Positions 6,821 to 15,269 of a stretch of DNA of 64,000 nucleotides are shown piece by piece. Origin of the DNA: Streptomyces albicerus (GTDB lineage Bacteria; Actinomycetota; Actinomycetes; Streptomycetales; Streptomycetaceae); contig NZ_VWMY01000006.1 in NCBI RefSeq assembly GCF_008905045.1, forward strand, positions 1-64,000, written 5' to 3'. A program made the position numbers and the translations under genes. Under the pieces are notes generated by a model. The model was given only the letters and a program-made list of their open reading frames with translations. It was not told where the DNA came from and made no database searches. Positions within the stretch are counted from its first letter, which is position 1. Each line of letters begins with the position of its first letter.

Positions 6821-9664
6821 GTGTTACCGGCGGACGCTGCCACGGAAAGGGCGCGCCCCGTGATACATCCCTCTGGTCCCCTCCGGGTCCCGGCCACCGT
6901 CCGCCCCCCGCGCCCCACCACGTCGCTTCGGCCCACACCGCTTCCGTCTCCATCGCTTCCGCCTTCATCGCTTCCGTCGGGGTCGCTTCCGTCCACGTCG
7001 CTTCCGCTCGCGAAACCGCCCGTACGGCCGCACGCGCACGGCGTGCCCTTCGCACGCGACCTCGCGGTGTACGGCGACCGCGTCGCCCTCCACACGCCGA
7101 CCGGCGCACTCACCTACCGCGCACTCGCCGACCGGGTCGCCGCCACCGCCGAACGCCTCGGCCCCGCCCGCCGGCTGGTGCTGCTGGCCGGCGCCAACCG
7201 GGCCGACGCCCTCGTCGTCCACCTCGCGGCCCTCTCCGCCGGCCACCCCGTCCTGCTCGTCCCGGGCGACAGCGACAGCACGGTCCGCTCGCTGACCACC
7301 GCGTACGACCCGGACGTCGTGGCCCGGCCGGACGCGGACGGCAGCTGGACCCTCGAGGAACGGCGGCGGCACCCGGGGAGCGCCCACACCCTCCACCCCG
7401 ACCTCGCGCTGCTGCTGAGCACCTCCGGTTCGACCGGCTCACCCAAACTGGTGCGGCTCTCGCACGAGAACCTGCAGGCCAACGCCGAGTCCATCGCCAC
7501 GTACCTCGGCATCTCCGACACCGACCGCGCGGCCACGACCCTCCCGCCGCACTACTGCTTCGGTCTGTCGGTCATCCACAGCCACCTGCTGCGCGGCGCC
7601 GGCCTGATCCTCACCGAGCGTTCGGTGTCGGAGGCTGCCTTCTGGCAGGAGTTCCGCGCCGCGCGAGGCACCTCCCTGGCGGGCGTGCCGTACACCTTCG
7701 ACCTGCTCGACCGGGTCGGCTTCGAACGGATGGAGCTGCCGCACCTGCGCCGCGTCACCCAGGCGGGGGGCCGCCTGGCGCCGGAACGCGTGCGGCGCTA
7801 CGCCGAGTTGGGGCGCCGTTCCGGCTGGGAGCTGTTCGTCATGTACGGGCAGACCGAGGCGACGGCCCGCATGGCCTACCTGCCACCGCACCTCGCCGCC
7901 GAGCGCCCGGAGGCCGTCGGCGTACCGATCCCGGGCGGCTCCTTCCGACTGGCCCCCGTGGACGGCCCGGACGACGACGGCCCGGACGACCACGGTCCCG
8001 AGGTCGGCGAACTCGTCTACTCCGGGCCGAACGTGATGCTCGGTTACGCCGAGAGCCCCACCGACCTCGCCCTCGGCCGCACCGTCCGGGAACTGCACAC
8101 GGGCGACCTGGCCCGGCGCGCACCCGACGGGCTGTACGAGATAGTCGGCCGCCGCAGCCGCTTCGCGAAGATCCTCGGCCTGCGGATCGACCCGCAGCGC
8201 GTCGAGGCGTTGCTGGAGCAGCATGGGGTGAGGGCGTACTGCGCGGGCGACGGGGACGCCCTGGCGGTGGCCGCGCTCGGCGACGCGGGCGAGGAGGCGC
8301 AGGCCCGGCTTCGGCGGCTGGTCGCCCAGGAGTGCGGACTCCCGGCCCGTGCGGTCCGGGTCCTGGCCCTCCCCGAACTCCCGCGGCTCGCCACGGGCAA
8401 GCCCGACTACGAGGCCGTACGACGACTGACGCGCCCGGCGCCGGAGGAAGCAGCCGGGCCCACTGGGGATCTGTGCCGGCTCTACGCCGAGATCCTCGAC
8501 CGCACCGGCGTCACCGAGGACAGCAGCTTTGTGAGCCTCAGCGGCGACTCGCTCTGCTACGTCGAGATGTCGCTGCGGCTGGAGGAGGCGCTGGGCGGTC
8601 TGCCCACCGACTGGCACACGAGACCGATCCGCGAACTGCGGTCCGCGACGGTGTCTCCGCCGGCTGCACAAGCGCCCCTGGTGACAGCGGAAGCAACGGA
8701 ACGTACGGCTCGTCGGCCCTGGCGGTCTCCGGCATCATCACCCCGATCCCGGAGCGTCCGGCGCTCCCTCGAAACCGGCATCGCCCTGCGCGCCATCGGC
8801 ATCGTCCTGATCGTCGGCTCCCACATCCCGGTCTTCTCGGTCCAGGGCGCCGCCCACGTACTCCTCGGCGTCGCGGGCTACAACTTCGCCCGCTTCCAGC
8901 TGACCGGGGCCGAACGCCGGGAGCGCGTACGGCACTTGTGGCGCAGCATCGCCCGCATCGCCGTGCCCAGCATGGTGTGGATCACCTGCGCGGTGATGCT
9001 GACCGGCCTGTACGACCCGGCCAACGCCCTGCTCCTCAACAGCCTCCTCGACCAGGGCACCGAACGCCACGAGTGGCACTACTGGTTCGTGGAGGCCCTG
9101 GTCTACGTCCTGGTCGCCCTGTGCGTGCTCATGACCGTCCCGCTGCTGGACAGGCTGGAGCGGCGGTACGCGTTCGGGGTGCCGCTGGCCCTGATGGGGA
9201 TCGGGCTGATCGGCCGGTACGACCAGCTGGGGCTGGCGCCGGCCCGCTTCCACCTGGGGCCCACCGTGGTCTTCTGGCTGTTCGCGCTGGGGTGGGCGGC
9301 CGCGCGGGCGACCACCGTGCGGCAGCGGTCGCTGCTGACCGCGGCGCTCCTGCTCACCGTGCCCGGACTGTTCCCCGACCAGCCACTGCGCACGGCGCTC
9401 GTGGCGGCCGGGCTGACGCTGCTGATCTGGGTGCCGACACTGCCCAGCCTGGGCTCGCTCAACCGGGTCGCCGGGGTGCTGGCGAGCAGCTCGCTCTACA
9501 TCTACCTGACGCACTTCCAGGTCTACCCCCATCTCCGGGACGACTTCCCGCTCCTGGCCCTCTTCGCTTCGCTGGCGGTGGGCATCGGGTACGCGACCGT
9601 GGCGACCCGAGCGATGCGGTGGCGCCCCGGCCGGGTGGGGGGAAGGGCCGGCCGGGGCGCGTAA
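6821..9664 (+). CDS. AMP-ligase / acyl carrier / acyltransferase-3 fusion
   Basis: 947 aa, GTG start. After a Pro/Ser-rich tail (1-70) comes an adenylation domain (about 74-520) with STSGSTGSPK near 200, YGQTE near 350, HTGDLARR and LATGKPDY. Next is a carrier domain with the phosphopantetheine site LSGDSL (Ser577). Last is an acyltransferase-3-type membrane domain (about 645-930) with VGSHIPVF, some ten hydrophobic segments and SLYIYLTHF. One chain could thus activate, tether and transfer an acyl or aminoacyl group to a membrane or secreted acceptor. There is no condensation or thioesterase domain. The upstream iron box suggests a role in iron-limited growth, perhaps modifying a siderophore or surface molecule; the substrate is unknown. 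The true start could be downstream of the low-complexity tail. Confidence 0.82.
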   Translation: MLPADAATERARPVIHPSGPLRVPATVRPPRPTTSLRPTPLPSPSLPPSSLPSGSLPSTSLPLAKPPVRPHAHGVPFARDLAVYGDRVALHTPTGALTYRALADRVAATAERLGPARRLVLLAGANRADALVVHLAALSAGHPVLLVPGDSDSTVRSLTTAYDPDVVARPDADGSWTLEERRRHPGSAHTLHPDLALLLSTSGSTGSPKLVRLSHENLQANAESIATYLGISDTDRAATTLPPHYCFGLSVIHSHLLRGAGLILTERSVSEAAFWQEFRAARGTSLAGVPYTFDLLDRVGFERMELPHLRRVTQAGGRLAPERVRRYAELGRRSGWELFVMYGQTEATARMAYLPPHLAAERPEAVGVPIPGGSFRLAPVDGPDDDGPDDHGPEVGELVYSGPNVMLGYAESPTDLALGRTVRELHTGDLARRAPDGLYEIVGRRSRFAKILGLRIDPQRVEALLEQHGVRAYCAGDGDALAVAALGDAGEEAQARLRRLVAQECGLPARAVRVLALPELPRLATGKPDYEAVRRLTRPAPEEAAGPTGDLCRLYAEILDRTGVTEDSSFVSLSGDSLCYVEMSLRLEEALGGLPTDWHTRPIRELRSATVSPPAAQAPLVTAEATERTARRPWRSPASSPRSRSVRRSLETGIALRAIGIVLIVGSHIPVFSVQGAAHVLLGVAGYNFARFQLTGAERRERVRHLWRSIARIAVPSMVWITCAVMLTGLYDPANALLLNSLLDQGTERHEWHYWFVEALVYVLVALCVLMTVPLLDRLERRYAFGVPLALMGIGLIGRYDQLGLAPARFHLGPTVVFWLFALGWAAARATTVRQRSLLTAALLLTVPGLFPDQPLRTALVAAGLTLLIWVPTLPSLGSLNRVAGVLASSSLYIYLTHFQVYPHLRDDFPLLALFASLAVGIGYATVATRAMRWRPGRVGGRAGRGA
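6941..7015 (+). repeat. five 15-bp in-frame tandem repeats
   Basis: Five consecutive 15-bp units of the form CTTCCGnnnnnnTCG encode LPSPS, LPPSS, LPSGS, LPSTS and LPLAK at residues 41-65 of the fusion protein. They form a flexible Pro/Ser tail before the adenylation domain. Such repeats are prone to copy-number change without breaking the frame. Confidence 0.85.
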
Positions 9665-9720
9665 CCCCCGTGCGGAGGTGGCTGTGTGCAGGACTCACGC
9701 GTGGGGTCGCTCGTAGAGCC

Positions 9721-9794
9721 GCTCGCGGGCTGCTTGTACGCGCCGCGCTCGCGGGCTGCTTGTACGCGGCGCTCGCGGGCTACCTGTATGTGGC
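9721..9794. repeat. three ~24-26 bp tandem repeats at the chitinase 3' end
   Basis: GCTCGCGGGCTGCTTGTACG begins at 9721 and again at 9747. A diverged third copy (GCTCGCGGGCTACCTGTATG) begins at 9771 and runs over the chitinase stop codon. The array fills most of the gap between the convergent fusion gene and the chitinase. Function unknown. Confidence 0.75.
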
Positions 9795-11240
9795 GAAGGC
9801 CTTCGAGAAGGCGTGCCCGTCCTGGAGGATCGAGCTGCACGTCGCGTCGGCCGAGGGCTTGGTGCCGCCGGGGCACTGCTTGTCCCGGGTGGCGGACCAC
9901 ATGGAGAGCCAGCCGAGGCCCTTGGACTCGGCGAAGTTCACGAGCTGGGCGGCGTCGTCGACCTTGAAGATCTCCGTCGTCACGTCGTTGACGCCGATCA
10001 TCGGGGTGACGGCGACCGTCTTCCAGGCGGCGGACTCGGACAGTCCCAGAACTCCCTTGATCTGAGCCTGCGTTGCCGTGGCGGCCTGTTCGGCGTAGGT
10101 GCCCATGTCGCCGCTGTACGCCGGGCCGTAGTCCATCGCCATGATGTTGACGGTGTCGATGCCGACGCCGTTCGACTTGGCATTGGAGAGGAGGTTCACG
10201 CCGTCCTGGGTGAGGCCCTCGGGCATGACGGGCAGGGTGAACGAGACGTCCAGGCCGGGGTGTTCCTGCTGGAGCTCGGCTATCGCCTTCGCCCGGCGCG
10301 TGTTCGCCGCCGTGTCCGGGAGCGCACCGCCCTCCACGTCGAAGTCGACCTTGGTGAGCTTGTACGCGTCCACCACCTTGCCGTACGCCGCCGCCAGGGC
10401 GTCCGCCGACGAGCAGTTCAGCGCCAGCTCCGAGCCCGCCGCGCCGCCGAAGGACACGCGGACGTCGCCGCCCTTGGCACGCAGGTCACCGATCTGCGCG
10501 GCCACCGCGTCGCTGCCGAGGTCCGTCACACCGCCCCACTTGGGGGTGCAACCGCCGCCGTCCGTGACGAAGGCGAGGTTGTAGTCCTTCACGCCGGTGG
10601 CCTCGGCCGTGGCGAGCAGGTCGAAGGCGGGGTAGAGGGAGGTGTCGACGTAGGGCGCGAAGCCGGCGGTGGCAGGGGTGCCACCGCCGGTGGACTCGGA
10701 GGGCGACGGGGTGGGGCTGGAACTCTGGGTGGGCGTGGCCGTCGGGGTCGGAGTCGCGGTGGGTGCCTGTGTGGGGGCCTGCGTCGGGCGGCCGGTCGGC
10801 TCGGGGGTCGCGCCGTCGTCCACCGAGCACTTGGCGTTGTCGATGAGACAGCCGGTCGGGTTGCCGGAGCCGTTCACCACGAAGCCGACCGTCACCGATT
10901 CGCCTTTCGCCAGCCCGTCCTTGTCCCAGGCCGGCGGCTGCACGGTGACATGCCGGCCGCTCACGCTCGACTCTCCGTTCCAGAGCGAGCCGAGCCTGGC
11001 GCCGGACGGCAGGTCGAACTCCAGCGTCCAGTCGGCCTTCGCCCCACCGCTGTCGTTCGTGATGACGTACTGGGCGGTGTAGCCCGTCGACCAGTCGCTG
11101 GTCCTGGTGTACGCGGCGCCGACCCCGGCCGCCTGCGCGGTCCCGGAGAACGCGAAGGCTCCACCGCCGACCACGGCCGCGGCGACCACGCCACCTACCG
11201 CCTTGCTTCTGCCACTGACCTTGCGCCGGTGCGTGCTCAT
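9780..11240 (-). CDS. secreted GH18 chitinase with N-terminal CBM2-like module
   Basis: 486 aa from ATG at 11240. I prefer this to GTG 11264 because a GGCAGG-like site precedes it and the protein then starts with a basic signal sequence (MSTHRRKVSGRSK...GTAQAA). A carbohydrate-binding module (about 32-140, WNGESSVSGRHVTV, NPTGCLID) is joined by a Thr/Pro-rich linker (150-185) to a GH18 barrel. The catalytic line KVDFDVEGG fits DxDxE and SFGGAAG matches the substrate-strand motif. It should hydrolyse chitin extracellularly. A DasR-like site lies about 140 bp upstream inside the adjacent kinase gene. Confidence 0.88.
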   Translation of the reverse strand: MSTHRRKVSGRSKAVGGVVAAAVVGGGAFAFSGTAQAAGVGAAYTRTSDWSTGYTAQYVITNDSGGAKADWTLEFDLPSGARLGSLWNGESSVSGRHVTVQPPAWDKDGLAKGESVTVGFVVNGSGNPTGCLIDNAKCSVDDGATPEPTGRPTQAPTQAPTATPTPTATPTQSSSPTPSPSESTGGGTPATAGFAPYVDTSLYPAFDLLATAEATGVKDYNLAFVTDGGGCTPKWGGVTDLGSDAVAAQIGDLRAKGGDVRVSFGGAAGSELALNCSSADALAAAYGKVVDAYKLTKVDFDVEGGALPDTAANTRRAKAIAELQQEHPGLDVSFTLPVMPEGLTQDGVNLLSNAKSNGVGIDTVNIMAMDYGPAYSGDMGTYAEQAATATQAQIKGVLGLSESAAWKTVAVTPMIGVNDVTTEIFKVDDAAQLVNFAESKGLGWLSMWSATRDKQCPGGTKPSADATCSSILQDGHAFSKAFATYR

Positions 11241-11351
11241 CGCGTGCCTGCCTTCGGTGTTCACGAGGGGGGTGGATGCGGCAGCACGCTAGCGAGGCCG
11301 AACCGGGCAATCTGCCCGATCCGGACGGGGGTTGGGGATCTTAGGGTGCGC

Positions 11352-12800
11352 TTAAGGAAGGGATCGGGACCGGTTAAAGGTCGAGACCAATTTGGTGTTT
11401 CTGCGACGCCGTACCGTCGCGCCCCGATGTCCCCGCCGCACCGGCTCGCGCCCGTCCAGCTGGATCCAGATCCGGACCTCGGTCCCGCCCAGGACGGAAC
11501 GCCCGATCCGTACGTCCCCGCCCGTCGACTCCGCGAGCCGGCGCACGATGTCGAGCCCAAGCCCGGTGGAGCCGTCGCTGCCGGAGCCGCGGCCCCGTGC
11601 CATCGCCGCCTCGGGGTCCGCGATCCCCGGGCCCGCGTCCGACACCAGGACGATCACCGCGTCCTCGCCGTTGTGCACGTCGACCGCGAAGGCCGTGCCC
11701 TCGGCCGTGTGCCGGAACACGTTCCCCAGCAGCGCGTCGAGCGCGGCCACCAGCTCGGCGCGGGCCACGGGTATGCGTACGGGCCGGTCGACCCCGGCCA
11801 CCCGCACCTTGCGCCCCTCGTCCTCCGCGAGCGCCGACCAGAAGTCCATCCGCTCGCGGACGACCTCGGCCGCGTCGCACCCGCCGCCGACGCCTATCGC
11901 CGCGGTCTGCGGCTTGGCGTCACGGGCCGTCCGGATGATCGTGTCGACCTCGCGCTCCAACTGCGCGACCGCGGCCCGGGTCTGCTCGGCGGCCGGCCCG
12001 TCGCCCAGCGAGGCCGCGTTCAGCCGCAGCACCGTCAGCGGCGTACGCAGCCGGTGTGAGAGGTCGGCCGCCAACTCCCGCTCGTTCGCCAGCAGTTGGA
12101 CGACCTGGTCGGCCATCGAGTTGAAGGCGACCGCCGCCAGCCGCAGTTCGGTCGGCCCTTCCTCGGGCACCCGGGCGCCCAGCTTCCCCTCCCCCAGCTC
12201 GTGCGCGCTCTCCACCAGGCGCTGCGCGGGCTGCACCATCCGTACGCCGAGCCGGTCGGCCACCGCGACCGAGCCGACGATGAGCGCGACGCCCACCCCG
12301 GCGAGTACGGCCCAGGCTGTGGCCACGCCGTTGGTGACCTCCGACTCGGGGACGTACACCTCGACGACCGCGATCTCGCCCGAGCTGAGCGCGACGGGCT
12401 GGAGCAGCGTGGAGCCGCCGGGGACCTCGGTGGTGGAGGCCCGGCCCAGCTTCCGGGTCGTGGCGATGTCCTCGTCCGCGGCACGCTGCCGCCCGATGTC
12501 GACCGCCTGCGCGTCGGCGGCCGCGCCCTCGCTCGCGCTGTCGCCCTCGCCCGCGCTGTCGCTCGCGGGTATGTGCACGGCCATCCCCGCGTCCGAGCCG
12601 GCGGAGGCGACGACCCGCTCCAGCTGGTCCCGGTCGGTGGTGATGGAGAGCGCGGGAGCGATGGCCGCGGCCTCCCGCTCGGCGTTCGAGAACGCCCGGT
12701 CCCTGGCCATCTCCCTGATCACGAGCCCGAGCGGGACCGCGAAGGCCACCACGACCATCGTGGTGACGGCCACACAGACCTTGACCAGCGCCCACCTCAT
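11352..12800 (-). CDS. two-component sensor histidine kinase
   Basis: 482 aa from the ATG overlapping the regulator stop (ATGA). Membrane segments at about 5-28 and 150-172 flank an extracytoplasmic sensor domain rich in Glu/Asp/Ala. Then come HAMP, a HisKA box ADLSHRLRTPLTVLR (His near 245) and HATPase motifs N-box GNVFRHT, SDAGPGI and GSTGLGLDIVRRLAE. It phosphorylates the OmpR-family partner encoded just upstream. The signal is unknown. Its final codons contain a DasR-like site that probably serves the downstream chitinase. Confidence 0.9.
   Translation of the reverse strand: MRWALVKVCVAVTTMVVVAFAVPLGLVIREMARDRAFSNAEREAAAIAPALSITTDRDQLERVVASAGSDAGMAVHIPASDSAGEGDSASEGAAADAQAVDIGRQRAADEDIATTRKLGRASTTEVPGGSTLLQPVALSSGEIAVVEVYVPESEVTNGVATAWAVLAGVGVALIVGSVAVADRLGVRMVQPAQRLVESAHELGEGKLGARVPEEGPTELRLAAVAFNSMADQVVQLLANERELAADLSHRLRTPLTVLRLNAASLGDGPAAEQTRAAVAQLEREVDTIIRTARDAKPQTAAIGVGGGCDAAEVVRERMDFWSALAEDEGRKVRVAGVDRPVRIPVARAELVAALDALLGNVFRHTAEGTAFAVDVHNGEDAVIVLVSDAGPGIADPEAAMARGRGSGSDGSTGLGLDIVRRLAESTGGDVRIGRSVLGGTEVRIWIQLDGREPVRRGHRGATVRRRRNTKLVSTFNRSRSLP
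11376..11391. promoter_or_regulatory. DasR-like operator upstream of the chitinase
   Basis: Core GGTCGAGACC (11379-11388) differs by one base from the DasR responsive-element core GGTCTAGACC. It lies in the last codons of the histidine-kinase gene, about 140 bp before the chitinase ATG. GlcNAc control of chitinases by DasR is established in Streptomyces; use of this copy is inferred. Confidence 0.45.
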
Positions 12801-13510
12801 CGCGGTGGCTCCGTGCCCGTCGGCCCCGGCGGCTCCAGCTTCACCCCGACCCCGCGCAGGGTGTGCAGATAGCGCGGCCGGGCCGCCGTCTCGCCCAGCT
12901 TCCGCCGCAGCCAGGACAGATGGACGTCGATGGTCTGGTCGTCGCCGTACGACTGCTGCCACACCTCGGCGAGCAGCTCCTTGCGCGCCACGACGACCCC
13001 GGCCCGCCCGGCGAGGAAGGCCAGCAGGTCGAACTCGCGCCGGGTCAGATCGAGACGTACGCCGTCCAGCTCGGCCTGGCGGCGCAGCGGGTCGATGGAC
13101 AGGCCGCCGACCCGGATCTCCGGCGACGGCGGGGCGTCCCCGGCCGAGGACCGGGCGCGGCGCAGCACCGCCGACATCCGCGCCGACAGGTGCTCGACCG
13201 AGAACGGTTTCGTCAGGTAGTCGTCCGCCCCGTCGTTCAGCAGCCGGACGATCTCCGTCTCGTCGTCCCTCGCGGTCGCGACGATCACGGGCACGTCGGT
13301 GATGCCGCGCAGCATCTTCAACGCCTCCGACCCGTCCAGGTCGGGCAGGCCGAGATCCAGGATCACGACGTCGAAACGGAAATGGGCGACCTCGCGCAGC
13401 GCCTCAAGCGCGGTGCCGACACTGCGCACCGTGTGCGCGGCCTCGGTCAGATGCCGGATGAGGGCCGAGCGTACGAACTGGTCGTCCTCGACCACGAGCA
13501 CACTTGCCAT
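12797..13510 (-). CDS. OmpR/PhoB-family response regulator
   Basis: 237 aa from MASVLVVEDDQFVRS. The receiver domain has the acidic pair EDD, phospho-acceptor VVILDLGLPDLDG (Asp near 52) and KPF. The winged-helix C-terminal domain has LTRREFDLLAFLAGRAG and QTIDVHLSWLRRKLGE. It is translationally coupled to the kinase that follows (4-bp overlap). The frame extends 64 codons upstream, but that part lacks family character and lies in the 109-bp divergent promoter region shared with the next gene. Confidence 0.92.
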   Translation of the reverse strand: MASVLVVEDDQFVRSALIRHLTEAAHTVRSVGTALEALREVAHFRFDVVILDLGLPDLDGSEALKMLRGITDVPVIVATARDDETEIVRLLNDGADDYLTKPFSVEHLSARMSAVLRRARSSAGDAPPSPEIRVGGLSIDPLRRQAELDGVRLDLTRREFDLLAFLAGRAGVVVARKELLAEVWQQSYGDDQTIDVHLSWLRRKLGETAARPRYLHTLRGVGVKLEPPGPTGTEPPR

Positions 13511-13619
13511 GGCCCGCACCGTACGCCATACGAGAGAGGCAGGTCCGAGCCTGTGGACAACTGCCCGCGCGGCCCTCACACGGGACACGTGTGGGGCGCG
13601 TGGGGCAGTATGGCCCGCG

Positions 13620-14153
13620 ATGCGCAGAGGACTCGTACACGGTTTGGCATGGTCGCTCGCCACGGGCGCGGCGGTCACGCTGTCGTGGTGGGGTGTGCAC
13701 ACGGTGATGACGGGGACGGCCTACGATCCGCCGCGGGCGCTTCCCATCACGGCGGAGGGGGCGACCGCCCAGGGGGCGAAGCCGCTCGCTTCTTCGACGA
13801 GTCGGCCCGAGCGCGAGACCGATCCCGAGCCCGAGCCGTCGAAGAGCCGCAAGCCGGGTACGAGCCCTTCGCCCTCGAAGCCTGCGAGCCCGAGCCCGAG
13901 TCCCACGCCGAGTGCGGGCGCCTCCGCCTCCGGCGAGGTGAAGAGTTACGACACCGAAGGTGGGCGGGTCGTTTTCGACCTCGGCGAGACTTCGGCGTCG
14001 CTGGTGTCCGCGACGCCCGCGTCGGGATGGTCCATGCAGGTGTGGAAGACCGAGACCTGGATTCGGGTGGAGTTCTCGTCGGGGGCGGATCGGGTTTCGG
14101 TGTTCTGTACGTGGCACGACTCGGCGCCGCGGGTCGATATCAACGATTACTGA
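13620..14153 (+). CDS. membrane-anchored or secreted protein of unknown function
   Basis: 177 aa with ATG at 13620. The N-terminus (MRRGLVHGLAWSLATGAAV, then LSWWGVHTVM) is an uncleaved signal/anchor. A Pro/Ser/Glu-rich linker (about 45-105) follows, then a compact domain of about 70 residues (VVFDLGETSASLVSATPASG, WIRVEFSSG, FCTWHD). It is divergent from the adjacent two-component genes, so it may be part of their regulon or a sensor accessory; this is inference. I do not recognise the domain. Confidence 0.72.
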   Translation: MRRGLVHGLAWSLATGAAVTLSWWGVHTVMTGTAYDPPRALPITAEGATAQGAKPLASSTSRPERETDPEPEPSKSRKPGTSPSPSKPASPSPSPTPSAGASASGEVKSYDTEGGRVVFDLGETSASLVSATPASGWSMQVWKTETWIRVEFSSGADRVSVFCTWHDSAPRVDINDY

Positions 14154-14185
14154 GTTCCGGCCCGGTGGTGATCCGCGAGTCCGTT

Positions 14186-14224
14186 GTGGCTAGTCGCGCC
14201 GTTCCCCGCGCCCCTAGAAGGGGC
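14186..14224 (-). repeat. interspersed palindromic repeat, copy 1
   Basis: Minus-orientation copy with GTTCCCCGCGCCCCTAGAAG, somewhat diverged in the GGCTGGTCGCGC part. It lies between the 3' ends of two convergent genes. Confidence 0.75.
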
Positions 14225-14242
14225 ACCACTGTCGGAGCAGTT

Positions 14243-15133
14243 TCAACGGAACACCGATGGTGGGGGTGCCGGTGACGCCACCGCCATTGCGTCCGTGACC
14301 GGCAGGGCTCCGCCGGTGAAGTCCCGTAGCCCCTTGCCGTGTTCGACCCTCGCCGGGTGCGGGTCGGAGGCCGCGCGGCGGGTCAGTTCGAGGATGGGCA
14401 GTGGCAGGTCGGACCCGATCAGGACGGCGTTGCCGAAGCGCTTGCCGCGTAGGACCGTCGGGTCGGCGACGAGGGCCAGTTCGGGGAAGACGCCGGCGGC
14501 GGTCGCGATCTGGCCGCGGAGATGTGCGAGGGGCGGGCCGTCGGCGAGGTTGGCGGCGTACAGGCCACCAGCCTTGACGACCCTGCGTACGTCGGTGAGG
14601 AATTCGCCGGACGTCAGGTGCGCGGGCGTCCGCGCCCCGCTGAAGACGTCCGCGATGACGAGGTCCGCCCAGTCGTCCGGCACCTTGGCGAGCCCTTCAC
14701 GGGCGTCGACGGACCGCACCCGGATCCGGGCGTTCGGGTCCAACGGCAGTTCACGGCGGACCAGTTGGACGAGGGCCGCGTCACGTTCGACGACCTGCTG
14801 GGTGGAGCGGGGGCGGGTGGCGGCCACGTAGCGGGCGAGGGTGAACGCGCCGCCGCCGAGGTGCACGACGTGTACGGGTTTGCCGGGCGGGGCGACGAGG
14901 TCGATGACATGGCCGAGGCGGCGTTGGTACTCGAAGCCCAGGTACGCGGGATCGTCGAGGTCGACATGCGACTGCGGGGCACCGTCGATGAGCAGCGTCC
15001 AGGCCCGCGCCCGTTCCCGGTCGGGCATCAGCTCGGCGAGCCCCCCGTCAACGCTCTCGACGACAGCCGACACGGCCCCACGTCTGTCACCCGCCCGTTT
15101 GTCGTCCGACCGTTTGTTCCGAGCCCTCGCCAT
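14243..15133 (-). CDS. spermidine-synthase-like SAM-dependent enzyme
   Basis: 296 aa. The Rossmann core shows VHVVHLGGGAFTLARYVAAT (motif I), QQVVERDAALVQLVRRELPL, IRVRSVDAREGLAKVPDDWA and LVIADVFSGARTPAHLTSGEFL. These match the polyamine-aminopropyltransferase/fused methyltransferase fold, with Asp residues where the synthases bind decarboxylated SAM and amine. It is a soluble stand-alone form of the actinobacterial spermidine-synthase-like family. Most Streptomyces members lack a proven reaction, so only the fold is claimed. It is flanked by two copies of the interspersed repeat. Confidence 0.82.
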   Translation of the reverse strand: MARARNKRSDDKRAGDRRGAVSAVVESVDGGLAELMPDRERARAWTLLIDGAPQSHVDLDDPAYLGFEYQRRLGHVIDLVAPPGKPVHVVHLGGGAFTLARYVAATRPRSTQQVVERDAALVQLVRRELPLDPNARIRVRSVDAREGLAKVPDDWADLVIADVFSGARTPAHLTSGEFLTDVRRVVKAGGLYAANLADGPPLAHLRGQIATAAGVFPELALVADPTVLRGKRFGNAVLIGSDLPLPILELTRRAASDPHPARVEHGKGLRDFTGGALPVTDAMAVASPAPPPSVFR

Positions 15134-15179
15134 CCGCCCATTATCCGCCCGAGCGAGTGAGCAGGCTCAGCGAGAGGCG

Positions 15180-15228
15180 CCCCTCAGGGGCGCGGGGAAC
15201 TGCGCGACCAGCCCAATCCGACCCGCAC
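15180..15228 (+). repeat. interspersed palindromic repeat, copy 2
   Basis: CCCCTCAGGGG hairpin followed by CGCGGGGAACTGCGCGACCA and a variable tail ending in ACCCGCAC. It lies 41 bp beyond the 3' end of the small unknown gene at 15270 and 46 bp before the start of the spermidine-synthase-like gene. Confidence 0.9.
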
Positions 15229-15269
15229 ACGACAAACAACCCCAAGCCCCCCGAACCCCCCGCCAAGCC

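Noticed and set aside
6799..10065. 1088-aa open frame on the plus strand over the AMP-ligase fusion
   Set aside because: Arg/Pro-rich shadow frame. The overlapping frame at 6821 carries all adenylation, carrier and acyltransferase motifs.
9813..12059. 748-aa plus-strand frame over the chitinase and kinase
   Set aside because: Antisense shadow; the minus-strand frames have recognisable GH18 and histidine-kinase domains.
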